Assembly: GCA_016930075.1 (NCBI GenBank)
Contig: JAFGHS010000084.1
Coordinates: forward strand, 1 to 40,135
From: Deltaproteobacteria bacterium
Lineage (GTDB): Bacteria; Desulfobacterota; Syntrophia; Syntrophales; JAFGHS01
Length of the DNA: 40,135 nucleotides
Reading direction: 5' to 3'
Part shown: piece by piece, positions 32,187-40,135 of the stretch
Position numbering within the stretch: position 1 is the stretch's first letter
How the letters are laid out: each line of letters opens with the position of its first letter
Made by a program: the position numbers and the translations under genes
Notes under the pieces: model-generated
What the model was told of the DNA's origin: nothing
The model's database searches: none
Seen by the model: the letters and a program-made list of their open reading frames with translations, nothing else

Positions 32187-32404
32187 TGTACGAAAAACAC
32201 TCATCGTTTGTTATCATCGCCTTTATCCGTTCGTTCGTTTCATTTTCCGTTAATATAACTTGCAAATCATCGTCAAAATATATTAAGAATTCCGTCAGCG
32301 CATCGATAATGGCCGGCTTGCGATAAAAGGCGGGCCGGCGAAAATGCGGAATTTAGCCAACACGATGTTTATGTTTTCAATCCCTTACAAAGGAGATGAG
32401 TGCC

Positions 32405-32743
32405 ATGTCGGATGAAAAAGGCGGTTACGTAAAAGACGTATTGATCGGGGGAATCATCGGCGGATTCCTCGGGGCTGTCATCGGATTGCTTTATGCCCCG
32501 AAAAGCGGAAAAGAAACCCGCGAGGATTTGGGAAAAAAGGCGGGCGAATTCATCGTCAAAGCCAAAGAAGAGTACGAACACCTGATTGAACATGTCGTCA
32601 AGGAAAAGGCGGCGGAACTGGAAGACAAGGTGACAGAGCTCAAAGAACTGGGGAAACAGACGGTGGAAAAACAAAAGGGACGCATCGGAAAGGCCGTTGC
32701 GGCCGGCGTCGCAGCCTATAAAGAAGAAAAGGAACGCCAATAA
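32405..32743 (+). CDS. YtxH-like membrane protein
   Basis: 112 residues. One Gly-rich hydrophobic segment (about 12-30) and the family-typical 'LYAPKSGKETREDLGKKA', then a long charged, amphipathic helix likely to be a coiled coil. The YtxH family is poorly characterised and linked to envelope stress. AAGGAG is 9 bases before the chosen ATG; an upstream ATG overlaps that site. It is followed 29 bases later by a DUF948-like gene. Confidence 0.8.
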   Translation: MSDEKGGYVKDVLIGGIIGGFLGAVIGLLYAPKSGKETREDLGKKAGEFIVKAKEEYEHLIEHVVKEKAAELEDKVTELKELGKQTVEKQKGRIGKAVAAGVAAYKEEKERQ

Positions 32744-32772
32744 TTGTCTTATTGTAAATAAGGAGCATTCCT

Positions 32773-33168
32773 ATGAACCTTGAAATCATCCTGATCATTC
32801 TGGTCGTCTTTCTGCTGATCATCGGCATACTGGCCATTCCGTTTCTCATGCAAATCCGGAAAACCTTAAACAACTTGAATGATGCGCTCGAAACGTTGAA
32901 TCGCCATCTGCCGGGCATCTTGCAAAACATGGAAGACCTGACGACCAATGTAAACGGCATTACCGGACATGTGAACAAGCAGGTGGAGGCGTTCTCCGTC
33001 CCCGCCTTAAGATTGCAGGCCCTGTTTCTCAATCTCGTTGTCGGCTTGGAAAACACCCTTCAACTCGGCGCCAAATTCCCCCTGATTAAAGCCGCCATGA
33101 ACCTTCCGGCTGTGGTGAAAGGCTTTCAGGTCTTCTTCCATTCGCTTCGCTCAAAAGATAATGGCTGA
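32773..33168 (+). CDS. DUF948-like single-span membrane protein
   Basis: 131 residues. One N-terminal transmembrane segment (about 4-27) then a heptad-rich region ('IRKTLNNLNDALETLNRHLPGILQNMEDLTTNVNGITGHV') typical of DUF948/YtxG-type proteins. In Gram-positive and proteobacterial genomes such genes often neighbour ytxH, as here. AAGGAG precedes the ATG. Its last 8 bases overlap the mazG start. Confidence 0.75.
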   Translation: MNLEIILIILVVFLLIIGILAIPFLMQIRKTLNNLNDALETLNRHLPGILQNMEDLTTNVNGITGHVNKQVEAFSVPALRLQALFLNLVVGLENTLQLGAKFPLIKAAMNLPAVVKGFQVFFHSLRSKDNG

Positions 33169-33973
33169 TGATTTGAAAGACCGGCAAGGTCTGCGCAAAC
33201 TGCAGGCGATCATACAGGCTTTAAGAGCGCCGGACGGCTGCCCCTGGGACAGAAAACAGACAAAGGCAGACATCGGCAAATACCTCCTGGAAGAAGCCTA
33301 CGAAGTGATCGATGCCCTCGATGAGGCTTCGCCGGACCATCAGAAGGAAGAACTGGGTGATCTCCTGTTTCAAATTCTTTTTATTTGCCGTCTTGGGGAA
33401 GAGGCCGGCGAATTTACGCTCCAGGATGTCATGGATGATATTGCCGCAAAGATGATCCGCCGCCATCCCCATGTTTTCGGCGACATAAAGGTGGGAAGCA
33501 TTGAGGAAGTTAAAGCCAACTGGGAAGACATCAAACGAAATATTGAAAAGAAGGAGCCCTTAAGCCCCGGGCTTTTGGGAAAAACGCCCCGGTCGTTGCC
33601 TGCCCTCATGAAGGCACAAAAAATAACGGAAAAGGCGTCCCTTTGCGGTTTTGACTGGGAAGATATTGAAGGCGTCTTCGATAAAGTCAACGAAGAACTC
33701 CTTGAATTGAGGTCCGCCCTGAAAGGCGGCCTTCACAACAAAATCGCCGAGGAAACGGGCGATGTCCTTTTTTCTCTGGTCAATCTCAGCCGCTTTGCCG
33801 GCGTCAATGCGGAGGAGGCGTTAAATGCATCCGCCGGGAAATTCACCAGACGGTTTTCCCGCATGGAAAGCGCACTGGACCGGCAGGGCAGAAACATGGC
33901 AGAGACATCTCCTGAAGAGCTGGATCGTCTCTGGAATGAAGCCAAAATCAACGAGAAAAAGGAAGAGCCGTAA
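33161..33973 (+). CDS. mazG: Nucleoside triphosphate pyrophosphohydrolase
   Basis: 270 residues, two tandem MazG domains. The metal-binding EEAYE...EELGD motif is in the first domain; the second has 'NEELLELRSAL...EEETGDVLFSL'-type elements. It hydrolyses NTPs to NMP and PPi and protects against aberrant nucleotides or lowers ppGpp response (family knowledge). Its ATG overlaps the end of the DUF948-like gene, so translation is coupled. Confidence 0.93.
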   Translation: MADDLKDRQGLRKLQAIIQALRAPDGCPWDRKQTKADIGKYLLEEAYEVIDALDEASPDHQKEELGDLLFQILFICRLGEEAGEFTLQDVMDDIAAKMIRRHPHVFGDIKVGSIEEVKANWEDIKRNIEKKEPLSPGLLGKTPRSLPALMKAQKITEKASLCGFDWEDIEGVFDKVNEELLELRSALKGGLHNKIAEETGDVLFSLVNLSRFAGVNAEEALNASAGKFTRRFSRMESALDRQGRNMAETSPEELDRLWNEAKINEKKEEP

Positions 33974-33974
33974 A

Positions 33975-34160
33975 ATGAAATTCTTCCTCTGCGTCATAGG
34001 CATGATCTTCATTATTGAGGGACTCCCCTACTTTGCCTTTCCGGAAAAACTCAAAATTTACCTCCTGAAGATGGTTGAAATACCCGATGCCTATTTGCGA
34101 TGGATGGGACTTGCGGCGGTTATTTTGGGACTGGCCCTGGTTTACGTCGGCAGATCTTAA
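33975..34160 (+). CDS. DUF2065-like small membrane protein
   Basis: 61 residues starting one base after the mazG stop. Two hydrophobic segments (about 3-20 and 43-59) are joined by 'AFPEKLKIYLLKMVEIPDAYLRWMG', characteristic of DUF2065. GGAAGAG lies at the end of mazG. A longer frame runs back into mazG and is not used. Function unknown; commonly associated with envelope housekeeping genes. Confidence 0.8.
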   Translation: MKFFLCVIGMIFIIEGLPYFAFPEKLKIYLLKMVEIPDAYLRWMGLAAVILGLALVYVGRS

Positions 34161-34246
34161 AGATAACATTGACATTCATCCCCTTTTCTGATTATCTGCC
34201 CCATTCCTTTTCCCATGGGAAATACGATCTGTGTATTATACGTAAG

Positions 34247-35287
34247 ATGATGAAATTAGAAGACTATAATTATCACCTCCCGGCGGCCTTGATTGCCCAG
34301 GAGCCGCGCGAGGAAAGAGATGCATCCCGCATGCTCATCGTCAACCGGGCCAAACGGACGATTGAAGAATCCATCTTTTACGAACTTCCTCAATATCTGG
34401 CCGCCGGAGACGTCATCGTCGTCAACGATTCCAAGGTTATCCCCGCCCGGTTGACGGGCCGCAAGCAAACGGGAAGCGCCATTGAGGTTCTTCTGCTGAC
34501 GAAGAACGCGGAGGATGAAGATTCCCAGACATGGGAGGTGCTGCTGCGTCCGGCAAAGAGGGTCAGGCCGGGGGATGTGATTAACTTTTACGATGTCTGT
34601 GAAGGCCGTGTCTTGGAGCGGTCAAGCGAAAAGAAATGGATCATCCGGTTTTCCTCATCCGTGGCTTTCGATGACTTTCTCGATGAATACGGCGCAGCGC
34701 CGCTGCCGCCCTATATTAAAAGGAAGAAAGCCCATGAAAAATTTCTGACCGACCGGGAGCGCTACCAGACCATCTATGCGAGATTCCCCGGCTCCGTAGC
34801 GGCGCCGACGGCGGGGTTTCATTTCTCGCAGAACGTCATGGCGTCGCTCAGGGAGCGGGGCGTCCGGGTGGCGCCCATTACCCTGCATGTGGGATACGGG
34901 ACATTCCTCCCCATTGAAACGGAGAATGTTGAAGATCACCGGATGGAGGATGAACACTTTGAAATCAGCCCGGAGGCGGCCGAAACCGTCAACACGGCAA
35001 AGCGCGTCATCGCCGTGGGAACCACCTCGACCCGGGCCCTCGAATCGGCAGCCGATGAATCGGGCAACATCAAGCCCATGACCGCGTCAACGAGGCTCTT
35101 CATCTATCCCGGCTGCCCCTTCAAGTGCGTGGACGCCATGATCACAAATTTTCATCTTCCCCAATCCTCTCTCTATCTGCTGGTTTGCGCCTTTGCCGGG
35201 AAGGACATCATGGAATCGGCATACCAAAAGGCCGTAAGCGGGGGTTTTAAGTTTTACAGTTACGGAGACTGCATGCTCATCCTTTAA
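34247..35287 (+). CDS. queA: tRNA preQ1(34) S-adenosylmethionine ribosyltransferase-isomerase
   Basis: 346 residues. Family segments are 'YNYHLPAALIAQEP', 'VVNDSKVIPARL', 'SVAAPTAGFHFS', and 'TLHVGYGTFLPI', with a final 'TNFHLPQSSLYLLVCAF'. It transfers the ribosyl moiety of SAM to 7-aminomethyl-7-deazaguanine in tRNA, yielding epoxyqueuosine, after Tgt. The frame is open further upstream but that stretch overlaps the preceding gene; two adjacent ATGs are candidates and the ribosome site is weak. A TTGACA at 34169 with a poor -10 may be a promoter. Confidence 0.95.
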   Translation: MMKLEDYNYHLPAALIAQEPREERDASRMLIVNRAKRTIEESIFYELPQYLAAGDVIVVNDSKVIPARLTGRKQTGSAIEVLLLTKNAEDEDSQTWEVLLRPAKRVRPGDVINFYDVCEGRVLERSSEKKWIIRFSSSVAFDDFLDEYGAAPLPPYIKRKKAHEKFLTDRERYQTIYARFPGSVAAPTAGFHFSQNVMASLRERGVRVAPITLHVGYGTFLPIETENVEDHRMEDEHFEISPEAAETVNTAKRVIAVGTTSTRALESAADESGNIKPMTASTRLFIYPGCPFKCVDAMITNFHLPQSSLYLLVCAFAGKDIMESAYQKAVSGGFKFYSYGDCMLIL

Positions 35288-35329
35288 CGGACGCCGCGGG
35301 ATCAATGCATTTCAGGATAAAATCATCTT

Positions 35330-36451
35330 ATGGAATACGGTTTTCAATTCGTAAAAAAAGACCCGTCATGCGCAGCAAGGTTGGGGACAATCCGCACCGC
35401 CCACGGCGACGTTGACACGCCGGCTTTCATGCCCGTCGGCACGCAGGGAACCATCAAGGCCCTGCTGCCGGAAGAAGCCAGGGCCCTGGGGGCTCAGATG
35501 ATTTTGAGCAATACCTATCACCTCTATCTGCGTCCGGGCCATGAGCTTATCCGGTCCCTGGGCGGTTTGCACAAATTCATGAACTGGCCGGGTCCCATCC
35601 TCACGGACAGCGGCGGCTTTCAGATATTCAGCCTCGGCGCCCTCATGAAAATAAAGGAAGACGGCGTGTCTTTCCGCTCCCATATCGACGGCGCCCGCCA
35701 TTTTATCAGTCCTGAGACGGCTGTGGAAATTCAGGAAGCCCTCGGGTCGGACATCATGATGTGTCTTGATGAATGCACCCCTTACCCGGCAACTTTGAAA
35801 GAAGCCCGGGAATCCCTCGCCCTGACCTTGAGGTGGGCCAAAAGAAGCCGGGACGCAAAGACATCCGATAGGCAGGCCCTTTTCGGCATCCTCCAGGGCG
35901 GTATTTACGACAGCCTGAGAGAAGAGGCCGCATACGAGATGCAGGCCATCGGTTTTGACGGTTACGCCCTGGGCGGATTGAGCGTGGGAGAACCCAAGGA
36001 ATGCATGATGAACATCGTAGAAGGCATCACCCCGCTTCTGCCGGAAAACAGACCAAGATACCTCATGGGCGCCGGAACGCCGGAAGATATTGTGGATTCC
36101 GTCATGTGCGGCATCGACCTGTTTGATTGCGTCATACCCACACGCTCAGCCAGAAACGGATTATTATTTACAAATCAAGAAAATATTGTTATAAAAAACG
36201 CCCGCTACCGGACAGACCGGGCGCCCGTTGATGAGACGTGCGACTGTTACTGCTGCCGGCACTATTCGCGGGCCTATTTGAGGCATTTATTCATGGCCAG
36301 AGAAATACTGGCCATGATTTTAAATACCATCCACAACGTCCGGTACTACATGCGTCTCATGGAGGACATTCGATCCGCCGTCAGGGATGGTCGGTTTTTA
36401 GATTTTAGACAGCATTTTTTCAACATCAGGCCATCGAAGACCGGTGATTAA
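35330..36451 (+). CDS. tgt: tRNA-guanine transglycosylase
   Basis: 373 residues. Catalytic Asp93 (TDSGGFQ) and nucleophile Asp266 (FDCVIPTR), plus the zinc site Cys304, Cys306, Cys309 and His335, are all present. It replaces guanine 34 with preQ1 in tRNAs for Asp, Asn, His and Tyr. It follows queA after 42 bases, and the pre-translocase genes yajC, secD and secF follow, the usual arrangement in many proteobacteria. Confidence 0.97.
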   Translation: MEYGFQFVKKDPSCAARLGTIRTAHGDVDTPAFMPVGTQGTIKALLPEEARALGAQMILSNTYHLYLRPGHELIRSLGGLHKFMNWPGPILTDSGGFQIFSLGALMKIKEDGVSFRSHIDGARHFISPETAVEIQEALGSDIMMCLDECTPYPATLKEARESLALTLRWAKRSRDAKTSDRQALFGILQGGIYDSLREEAAYEMQAIGFDGYALGGLSVGEPKECMMNIVEGITPLLPENRPRYLMGAGTPEDIVDSVMCGIDLFDCVIPTRSARNGLLFTNQENIVIKNARYRTDRAPVDETCDCYCCRHYSRAYLRHLFMAREILAMILNTIHNVRYYMRLMEDIRSAVRDGRFLDFRQHFFNIRPSKTGD

Positions 36452-36509
36452 TCTCAACGGAAAATCGGTGCCCTGATTTGCACCTAAACTTTTTAAGGAG
36501 GAACATACT

Positions 36510-36830
36510 TTGACAGATCTGGCATACGCCATGGGCGGCATGGGTGGAGGAGGCGGCGCAGGAGGAGGCGATCTGAGTTTCATCGTCATGATGGCCGTCC
36601 TGTTTGCTATTTTTTATTTTCTTTTGATCAGGCCCCAACAAAAAAAACAGAAAGAGGTTAAACAAATGCTGGCCAACCTCGGTCACGGCGACCTGGTCCT
36701 TACCACGGGAGGCATCCAGGGGAAAATAACCGCCATTACGGATACGGCAATCACGCTGGAAATCGCCGACAAGGTCAAAGTGAAGGTCTCGCGGGAGTTT
36801 ATCGCCGGCGTTCTTCAAAAAGCCGTATAG
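36510..36830 (+). CDS. yajC: Preprotein translocase subunit YajC
   Basis: 106 residues starting with TTG, which is 9 bases after AAGGAGGA. A Gly-rich N-terminus (AYAMGGMGGGGG) precedes a single transmembrane helix (about 23-39, 'FIVMMAVLFAIFYFLLI') followed by RPQQKKQKE and the YajC cytoplasmic fold ('GDLVLTTGGIQGKI'). It is an accessory to SecDF and lies immediately upstream of secD. Confidence 0.92.
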   Translation: MTDLAYAMGGMGGGGGAGGGDLSFIVMMAVLFAIFYFLLIRPQQKKQKEVKQMLANLGHGDLVLTTGGIQGKITAITDTAITLEIADKVKVKVSREFIAGVLQKAV

Positions 36831-36876
36831 GAACAGCCGATACGATACGGAATTCACCATAAAGAGGTATGATCAT

Positions 36877-38478
36877 ATGTCAAAAAATATCAGAATCAGG
36901 AGCGCAATCGTACTTGTCATCTGCATTGCCGCCTTCGTTTATCTGGCGCCGACGATAACCTCAAATTTGCCTGATCTTTGGAAGCAATACCTGCCGACGG
37001 AAAAAATCCGTTTGGGTCTTGATCTTCAGGGGGGCATGCATCTTGTTTTGGAGGTTGACACGCAAAAAGCAGTGGAAATTACGCTGACGCAGATCGCCAA
37101 CGACCTCAAAGAGGCGCTCATGGACAAGCGCATCAAATTCCGGCGCATTGAAACCATGAAAAATTATACCATTGCCCTCGACATGCCCGACAACCCGTCG
37201 CGGGAGGCCATGGAAACGATGGTGAAAAACAGCTACCCCGACCTCGAAGTGGCCTCGACCGAGACCCATGAAGGCATCATCACCGTTAATCTTAAAATAA
37301 AAGACAATCGGGCGCAGGATATAAGAAAACAGGCTGTCGAACAGAGCCTCGAAACCATCAGGAACCGGGTCGATCAATTCGGCATCTCGGAACCGGAAAT
37401 TATCCCCCAGGGCGACGATCGCATTATCGTCCAGCTACCGGGCATCAAAGATACGGCAAGGGCTAAAAACCTCATCGGGAAAACGGCTCTGCTCGAATTC
37501 AAACTGGTCGATGAAGAACACAGCCTCGACGACGCCCTGAAGGGCAATGTGCCGGAAGGCTCCGTTATCGCCTACGGTTATGATCTGGACAGATCGACAG
37601 GGCGCAGGACAAGCATGCCTTATCTTTTGAAAGAAAAAACCCTCATGACCGGCGGCTATATCGAGCGGGCCAGGGTGGAGATCGGCGACCGCTTCGGAGA
37701 ACCCCATGTATCCATTAAATTCAACGCCCAGGGCTCCAAGGATTTTGACCGGATTACGGCGGACAATGTCAAGAAACGCCTCGCCATCGTCCTTGACGGA
37801 AATGTTCATTCCGCCCCCGTCATCAACGAAAGGATATCCGGCGGTCAGGCCCAGATCACAGGGTCTTTCACCATGGACGAGGCCCGCGACCTGGCCATCG
37901 TCCTGCGCGCCGGGGCGCTGCCCGCACCGGTGAATATCCTTGAGGAACGGACCGTCGGCCCTTCCCTGGGACAGGACTCCATCGATAAGGGCCTCTGGTC
38001 GAGCATCATCGGCGGCATTCTCGTCATCATCTTCATGATCATCTATTATAAGGCCTCCGGAATCGTAGCCGACATTGCCCTCATCCTGAATATGATCCTC
38101 CTGCTCGGTACGATGGCCGCCTTTAAGGCAACCCTGACACTGCCGGGCATCGCAGGCATCGCCTTGACCATCGGCATGGCTGTGGACGCAAACGTCCTCA
38201 TCAATGAACGGATCCGGGAAGAAATCCGTCTGGGAAAGACGCCGCGGGCCGCCATTGAAGGCGGTTACACCAAGGCGTTTCTCACGATTCTGGACACCAA
38301 TGTGACCACCCTGGTGGCGGCCTTATTTCTCTTCGGATTCGGCACGGGACCGGTGAAGGGATTTGCCGTCACCCTGACCATCGGCATAGCGGCAAGCATG
38401 TTTACCGCCGTTGTCGTCACGAGAATCATTTACGACTACTTCGTCTGGAACCGGAAGATTGAAAAGCTAAGTATCTAA
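36877..38478 (+). CDS. secD: Protein translocase subunit SecD
   Basis: 533 residues with six predicted membrane spans: one at the N-terminus (about 7-24) and five in the C-terminal part after a large periplasmic domain. The 'LGLDLQGGMHLVLEV' start and the 'GIALTIGMAVDANVLINERIREE' motif in the fourth span region are family-typical. SecD with SecF uses the proton or sodium gradient to complete export. Cotranscribed with secF. Confidence 0.96.
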   Translation: MSKNIRIRSAIVLVICIAAFVYLAPTITSNLPDLWKQYLPTEKIRLGLDLQGGMHLVLEVDTQKAVEITLTQIANDLKEALMDKRIKFRRIETMKNYTIALDMPDNPSREAMETMVKNSYPDLEVASTETHEGIITVNLKIKDNRAQDIRKQAVEQSLETIRNRVDQFGISEPEIIPQGDDRIIVQLPGIKDTARAKNLIGKTALLEFKLVDEEHSLDDALKGNVPEGSVIAYGYDLDRSTGRRTSMPYLLKEKTLMTGGYIERARVEIGDRFGEPHVSIKFNAQGSKDFDRITADNVKKRLAIVLDGNVHSAPVINERISGGQAQITGSFTMDEARDLAIVLRAGALPAPVNILEERTVGPSLGQDSIDKGLWSSIIGGILVIIFMIIYYKASGIVADIALILNMILLLGTMAAFKATLTLPGIAGIALTIGMAVDANVLINERIREEIRLGKTPRAAIEGGYTKAFLTILDTNVTTLVAALFLFGFGTGPVKGFAVTLTIGIAASMFTAVVVTRIIYDYFVWNRKIEKLSI

Positions 38479-38525
38479 AAGACTTTGGGACACCATAATC
38501 TGGGTTCCCCTATTAGGAGATGCTC

Positions 38526-39434
38526 ATGGAATTTATTAAATCCGAAACACACTTTGATTTTGTCGGCATGATGAAAATGGCCGTTACTTGTTCTCTCGCC
38601 GTCATCATTGTAGGAATCGCCTCGGTTATCTTTCACGGCGGCCTCAATTTGGGCATCGATTTTGCCGGCGGCACGCTCATCCAGGTCAAACTCAAAAACG
38701 ACGTCCCCGTTGAAAATATCAGAAAGGCACTGGAACCGCTGGGTTTTGAAAGAAGCATCATCCAGCAGTTCGGCCCCCAGGAAATCCTCATCAGGACAGC
38801 GGAACTCTCCGCCAATCTCAATGATTTGTCGGGCAATATCAACACGGCCTTCGATGCGTCTCTCGGTAAAGATGCCTATGACGTCAGGCGGGTCGAAGTC
38901 GTGGGACCGAAGGTGGGCAAAGACCTGACGCAGAAGGCCATCTTCGCCATCATTTTTTCCTGGATCGGCATCCTCATCTATGTGGGCATCCGGTTCGAGT
39001 TCCGCTACGCCCTGGGCGGCATCATCGCCCTGGTTCACGACGTTCTGGTGGCCATGACGGCCTTGTCCCTGACGGGCAAGGAATTCGACTTGAACATCGT
39101 CGCAGCTTTGCTGACCATCGTCGGTTTTTCCATCAACGACACCATCGTCATTTTCGACCGCATCCGTGAAAACACCCGGAAAAACATTCGGATGACGCTC
39201 TTCGACTGCATCAATTTAAGCGTCAACCAAACCCTGAGCCGGACCATTCTGACATCCCTGACTGTGTTTATAGTTCTTCTGGTGCTGTTTTTCTTCGGCG
39301 GCGCCGTCATCCATGATTTTGCCTTTACATTGCTTGTCGGCGTCCTGGTGGGGACTTACTCCACCGTATTTATCGCAAGTCCGATTGTATTGCTGTTTGA
39401 AAAAATCAAGCCGTCTAAGGCAAAGGGGAAATAA
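38526..39434 (+). CDS. secF: Protein translocase subunit SecF
   Basis: 302 residues. An N-terminal span, a short periplasmic domain starting 'GGLNLGIDFAGGTLIQVKL', and five C-terminal spans. The 'IVGFSINDTIVIFDRIRENTRK' motif carries the family's conserved Asp residues. AGGAG is 6 bases before the chosen ATG; an ATG two codons upstream sits too close to it. Pairs with SecD. Confidence 0.96.
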   Translation: MEFIKSETHFDFVGMMKMAVTCSLAVIIVGIASVIFHGGLNLGIDFAGGTLIQVKLKNDVPVENIRKALEPLGFERSIIQQFGPQEILIRTAELSANLNDLSGNINTAFDASLGKDAYDVRRVEVVGPKVGKDLTQKAIFAIIFSWIGILIYVGIRFEFRYALGGIIALVHDVLVAMTALSLTGKEFDLNIVAALLTIVGFSINDTIVIFDRIRENTRKNIRMTLFDCINLSVNQTLSRTILTSLTVFIVLLVLFFFGGAVIHDFAFTLLVGVLVGTYSTVFIASPIVLLFEKIKPSKAKGK

Positions 39435-39438
39435 CAGG

Positions 39439-39951
39439 TTGTCTCCTCTCGAAATTGCAGGATTGACGATATTCATTCTCGTGCTGTTTGCAGGCCTTTT
39501 TTCCATCATCTTCGGACTGCCCGGAACCGTGATCATTTTTATCGACGTCCTGCTGTATGCCGCCGCAACGGGATTTATGAAAATCGGCTTTAAAATTCTC
39601 CTTATCCTCGCCCTTCTCATGATTCTGGCGGAAGCCCTGGAGTTTCTTCTCGGCGTCATGGGAGCGGCGCGATTCGGCGCATCAAAAAAAGGCCTTTGGG
39701 CATCCGTCATCGGCAGCATGATCGGCGCTGTCGTTATGACCCCCTTTCTGATGGGGATCGGCGCGATTATCGGGGTTTTTCTCGGGGGATTTTCCGGAAC
39801 GCTGATTGTTGAACTGATTCAACGCCAAAGAATAAAGCCGGCCCTGCGGGCCGGCTTCGGCGCTGTGCTGGGAAGAATCGCCGGAATCATCGCCAAAGGG
39901 ACGCTGTCCGCCGCCATGATCATCATCACCCTGATTCATATCTATTCATAA
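39439..39951 (+). CDS. DUF456 membrane protein
   Basis: 170 residues from a TTG start that follows AAAGGGGAAATAACAGG, four bases after the secF stop. About five hydrophobic spans, with 'SIIFGLPGTVIIF', 'GAARFGASKKGLWASVIGSMIGAV' and 'GVFLGGFSGTLI' matching DUF456. GTG at 39481 is an alternative start but would lose the first span. Function unknown. The open frame runs further back into secF, which is not used. Confidence 0.8.
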   Translation: MSPLEIAGLTIFILVLFAGLFSIIFGLPGTVIIFIDVLLYAAATGFMKIGFKILLILALLMILAEALEFLLGVMGAARFGASKKGLWASVIGSMIGAVVMTPFLMGIGAIIGVFLGGFSGTLIVELIQRQRIKPALRAGFGAVLGRIAGIIAKGTLSAAMIIITLIHIYS

Positions 39952-39962
39952 AGGAAGAAAGA

Positions 39963-40135
39963 ATGACCAAAACAAAATCCAGAGTTCAGGAATATGCAGA
40001 GGCAATCATCATTGCCATCCTCATCGCCTTATTCATCAAGGCGTTTGTCATACAGGCCTTCAAGATTCCTTCCGGCTCCATGATCCCGACGCTGGAAATC
40101 GGCGATCATATCCTGGTCAATAAATTTATTTACGG
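39963..40135 (+). CDS. lepB: Signal peptidase I, N-terminal part (cut by the window edge)
   Basis: 57 codons plus two bases are visible. A hydrophobic segment (about 13-31) leads to 'QAFKIPSGSMIPTLEIGDHILVNK', in which the serine before Met is the catalytic nucleophile of type I signal peptidase. It removes signal peptides from exported proteins, consistent with the SecDF neighbours. AAGGAAG precedes the ATG. The catalytic lysine lies beyond the window. Confidence 0.93.
   Translation, partial: MTKTKSRVQEYAEAIIIAILIALFIKAFVIQAFKIPSGSMIPTLEIGDHILVNKFIY

Overview
The window looks like a chromosomal segment of a strictly anaerobic, Gram-negative deltaproteobacterium (Desulfobacterota), probably near Syntrophales (Syntrophus/Smithella-like). 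This placement is inferred from gene content, not from a phylogeny. Supporting traits are a Kdo/LPS-transport gene block with sigma-54, a pyrophosphate-type phosphofructokinase, a tungsten/molybdopterin aldehyde:ferredoxin oxidoreductase-family enzyme, a ferredoxin-like multi-cluster protein, a class C CoA-transferase, a divergent HPr kinase, GTP cyclohydrolase IB, long-form HPF and a type IV pilin. Coding density is high. No tRNA, rRNA, CRISPR array, prophage or transposase was recognised.

Region 1 (1-7000) holds anaerobic redox and sugar-phosphate genes: a winged-helix/4Fe-4S protein and PPi-PFK on the plus strand, then on the minus strand a secreted DUF2147 protein, an AOR-family enzyme and a nitronate monooxygenase-like flavoprotein. 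Two REP-like palindromes beginning TGTCATT(G/T)CGAGG and two short tandem repeats lie between genes.

Region 2 (7097-11957, plus) is a C4/CoA block: CoA-transferase, ACT-malic enzyme, succinyl-CoA synthetase beta and alpha. Together they could interconvert acyl-CoA, succinate/succinyl-CoA with ATP formation, and malate/pyruvate.

Region 3 (11997-26204, minus) is one long co-directional run, read from high to low coordinates: nadE, small zinc-ribbon protein, xerD, TPR membrane protein, kdsA, kdsC, lptC, lptA, lptB, rpoN, hpf, ptsN, hprK-like, rapZ, amidohydrolase. It contains the widely conserved kds-lpt-rpoN-hpf-ptsN-rapZ neighbourhood linking LPS biogenesis to sigma-54 and PTS-type phosphorelay control. 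Internal promoter candidates lie before lptC and hpf.

Region 4 (26293-31795) is mixed. queD-folE2 (minus) make the queuosine precursor. A type IV pilin (plus) is preceded by a well-spaced sigma-54 promoter and a possible 23-codon upstream ORF, and followed by a strong terminator. A free-standing biotinyl carrier with a structured leader comes next. A deacetylase-fold protein with a C-terminal zinc ribbon is translationally coupled to a HyuA-type protein (minus).

Region 5 (31930-40135, plus) contains a small lipoprotein, a YtxH/DUF948/MazG/DUF2065 envelope-housekeeping group, then queA, tgt, yajC, secD, secF, a DUF456 membrane protein and the start of lepB, cut by the window edge. Four queuosine genes (folE2, queD, queA, tgt) therefore sit in two clusters about 7 kb apart.

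No single large unknown system is evident. The most interesting leads are the sigma-54/uORF arrangement of the pilin gene, the HyuA plus zinc-ribbon deacetylase pair, the HPr-kinase-like protein with altered catalytic and signature residues, and the Cys-rich winged-helix ferredoxin at the left end.
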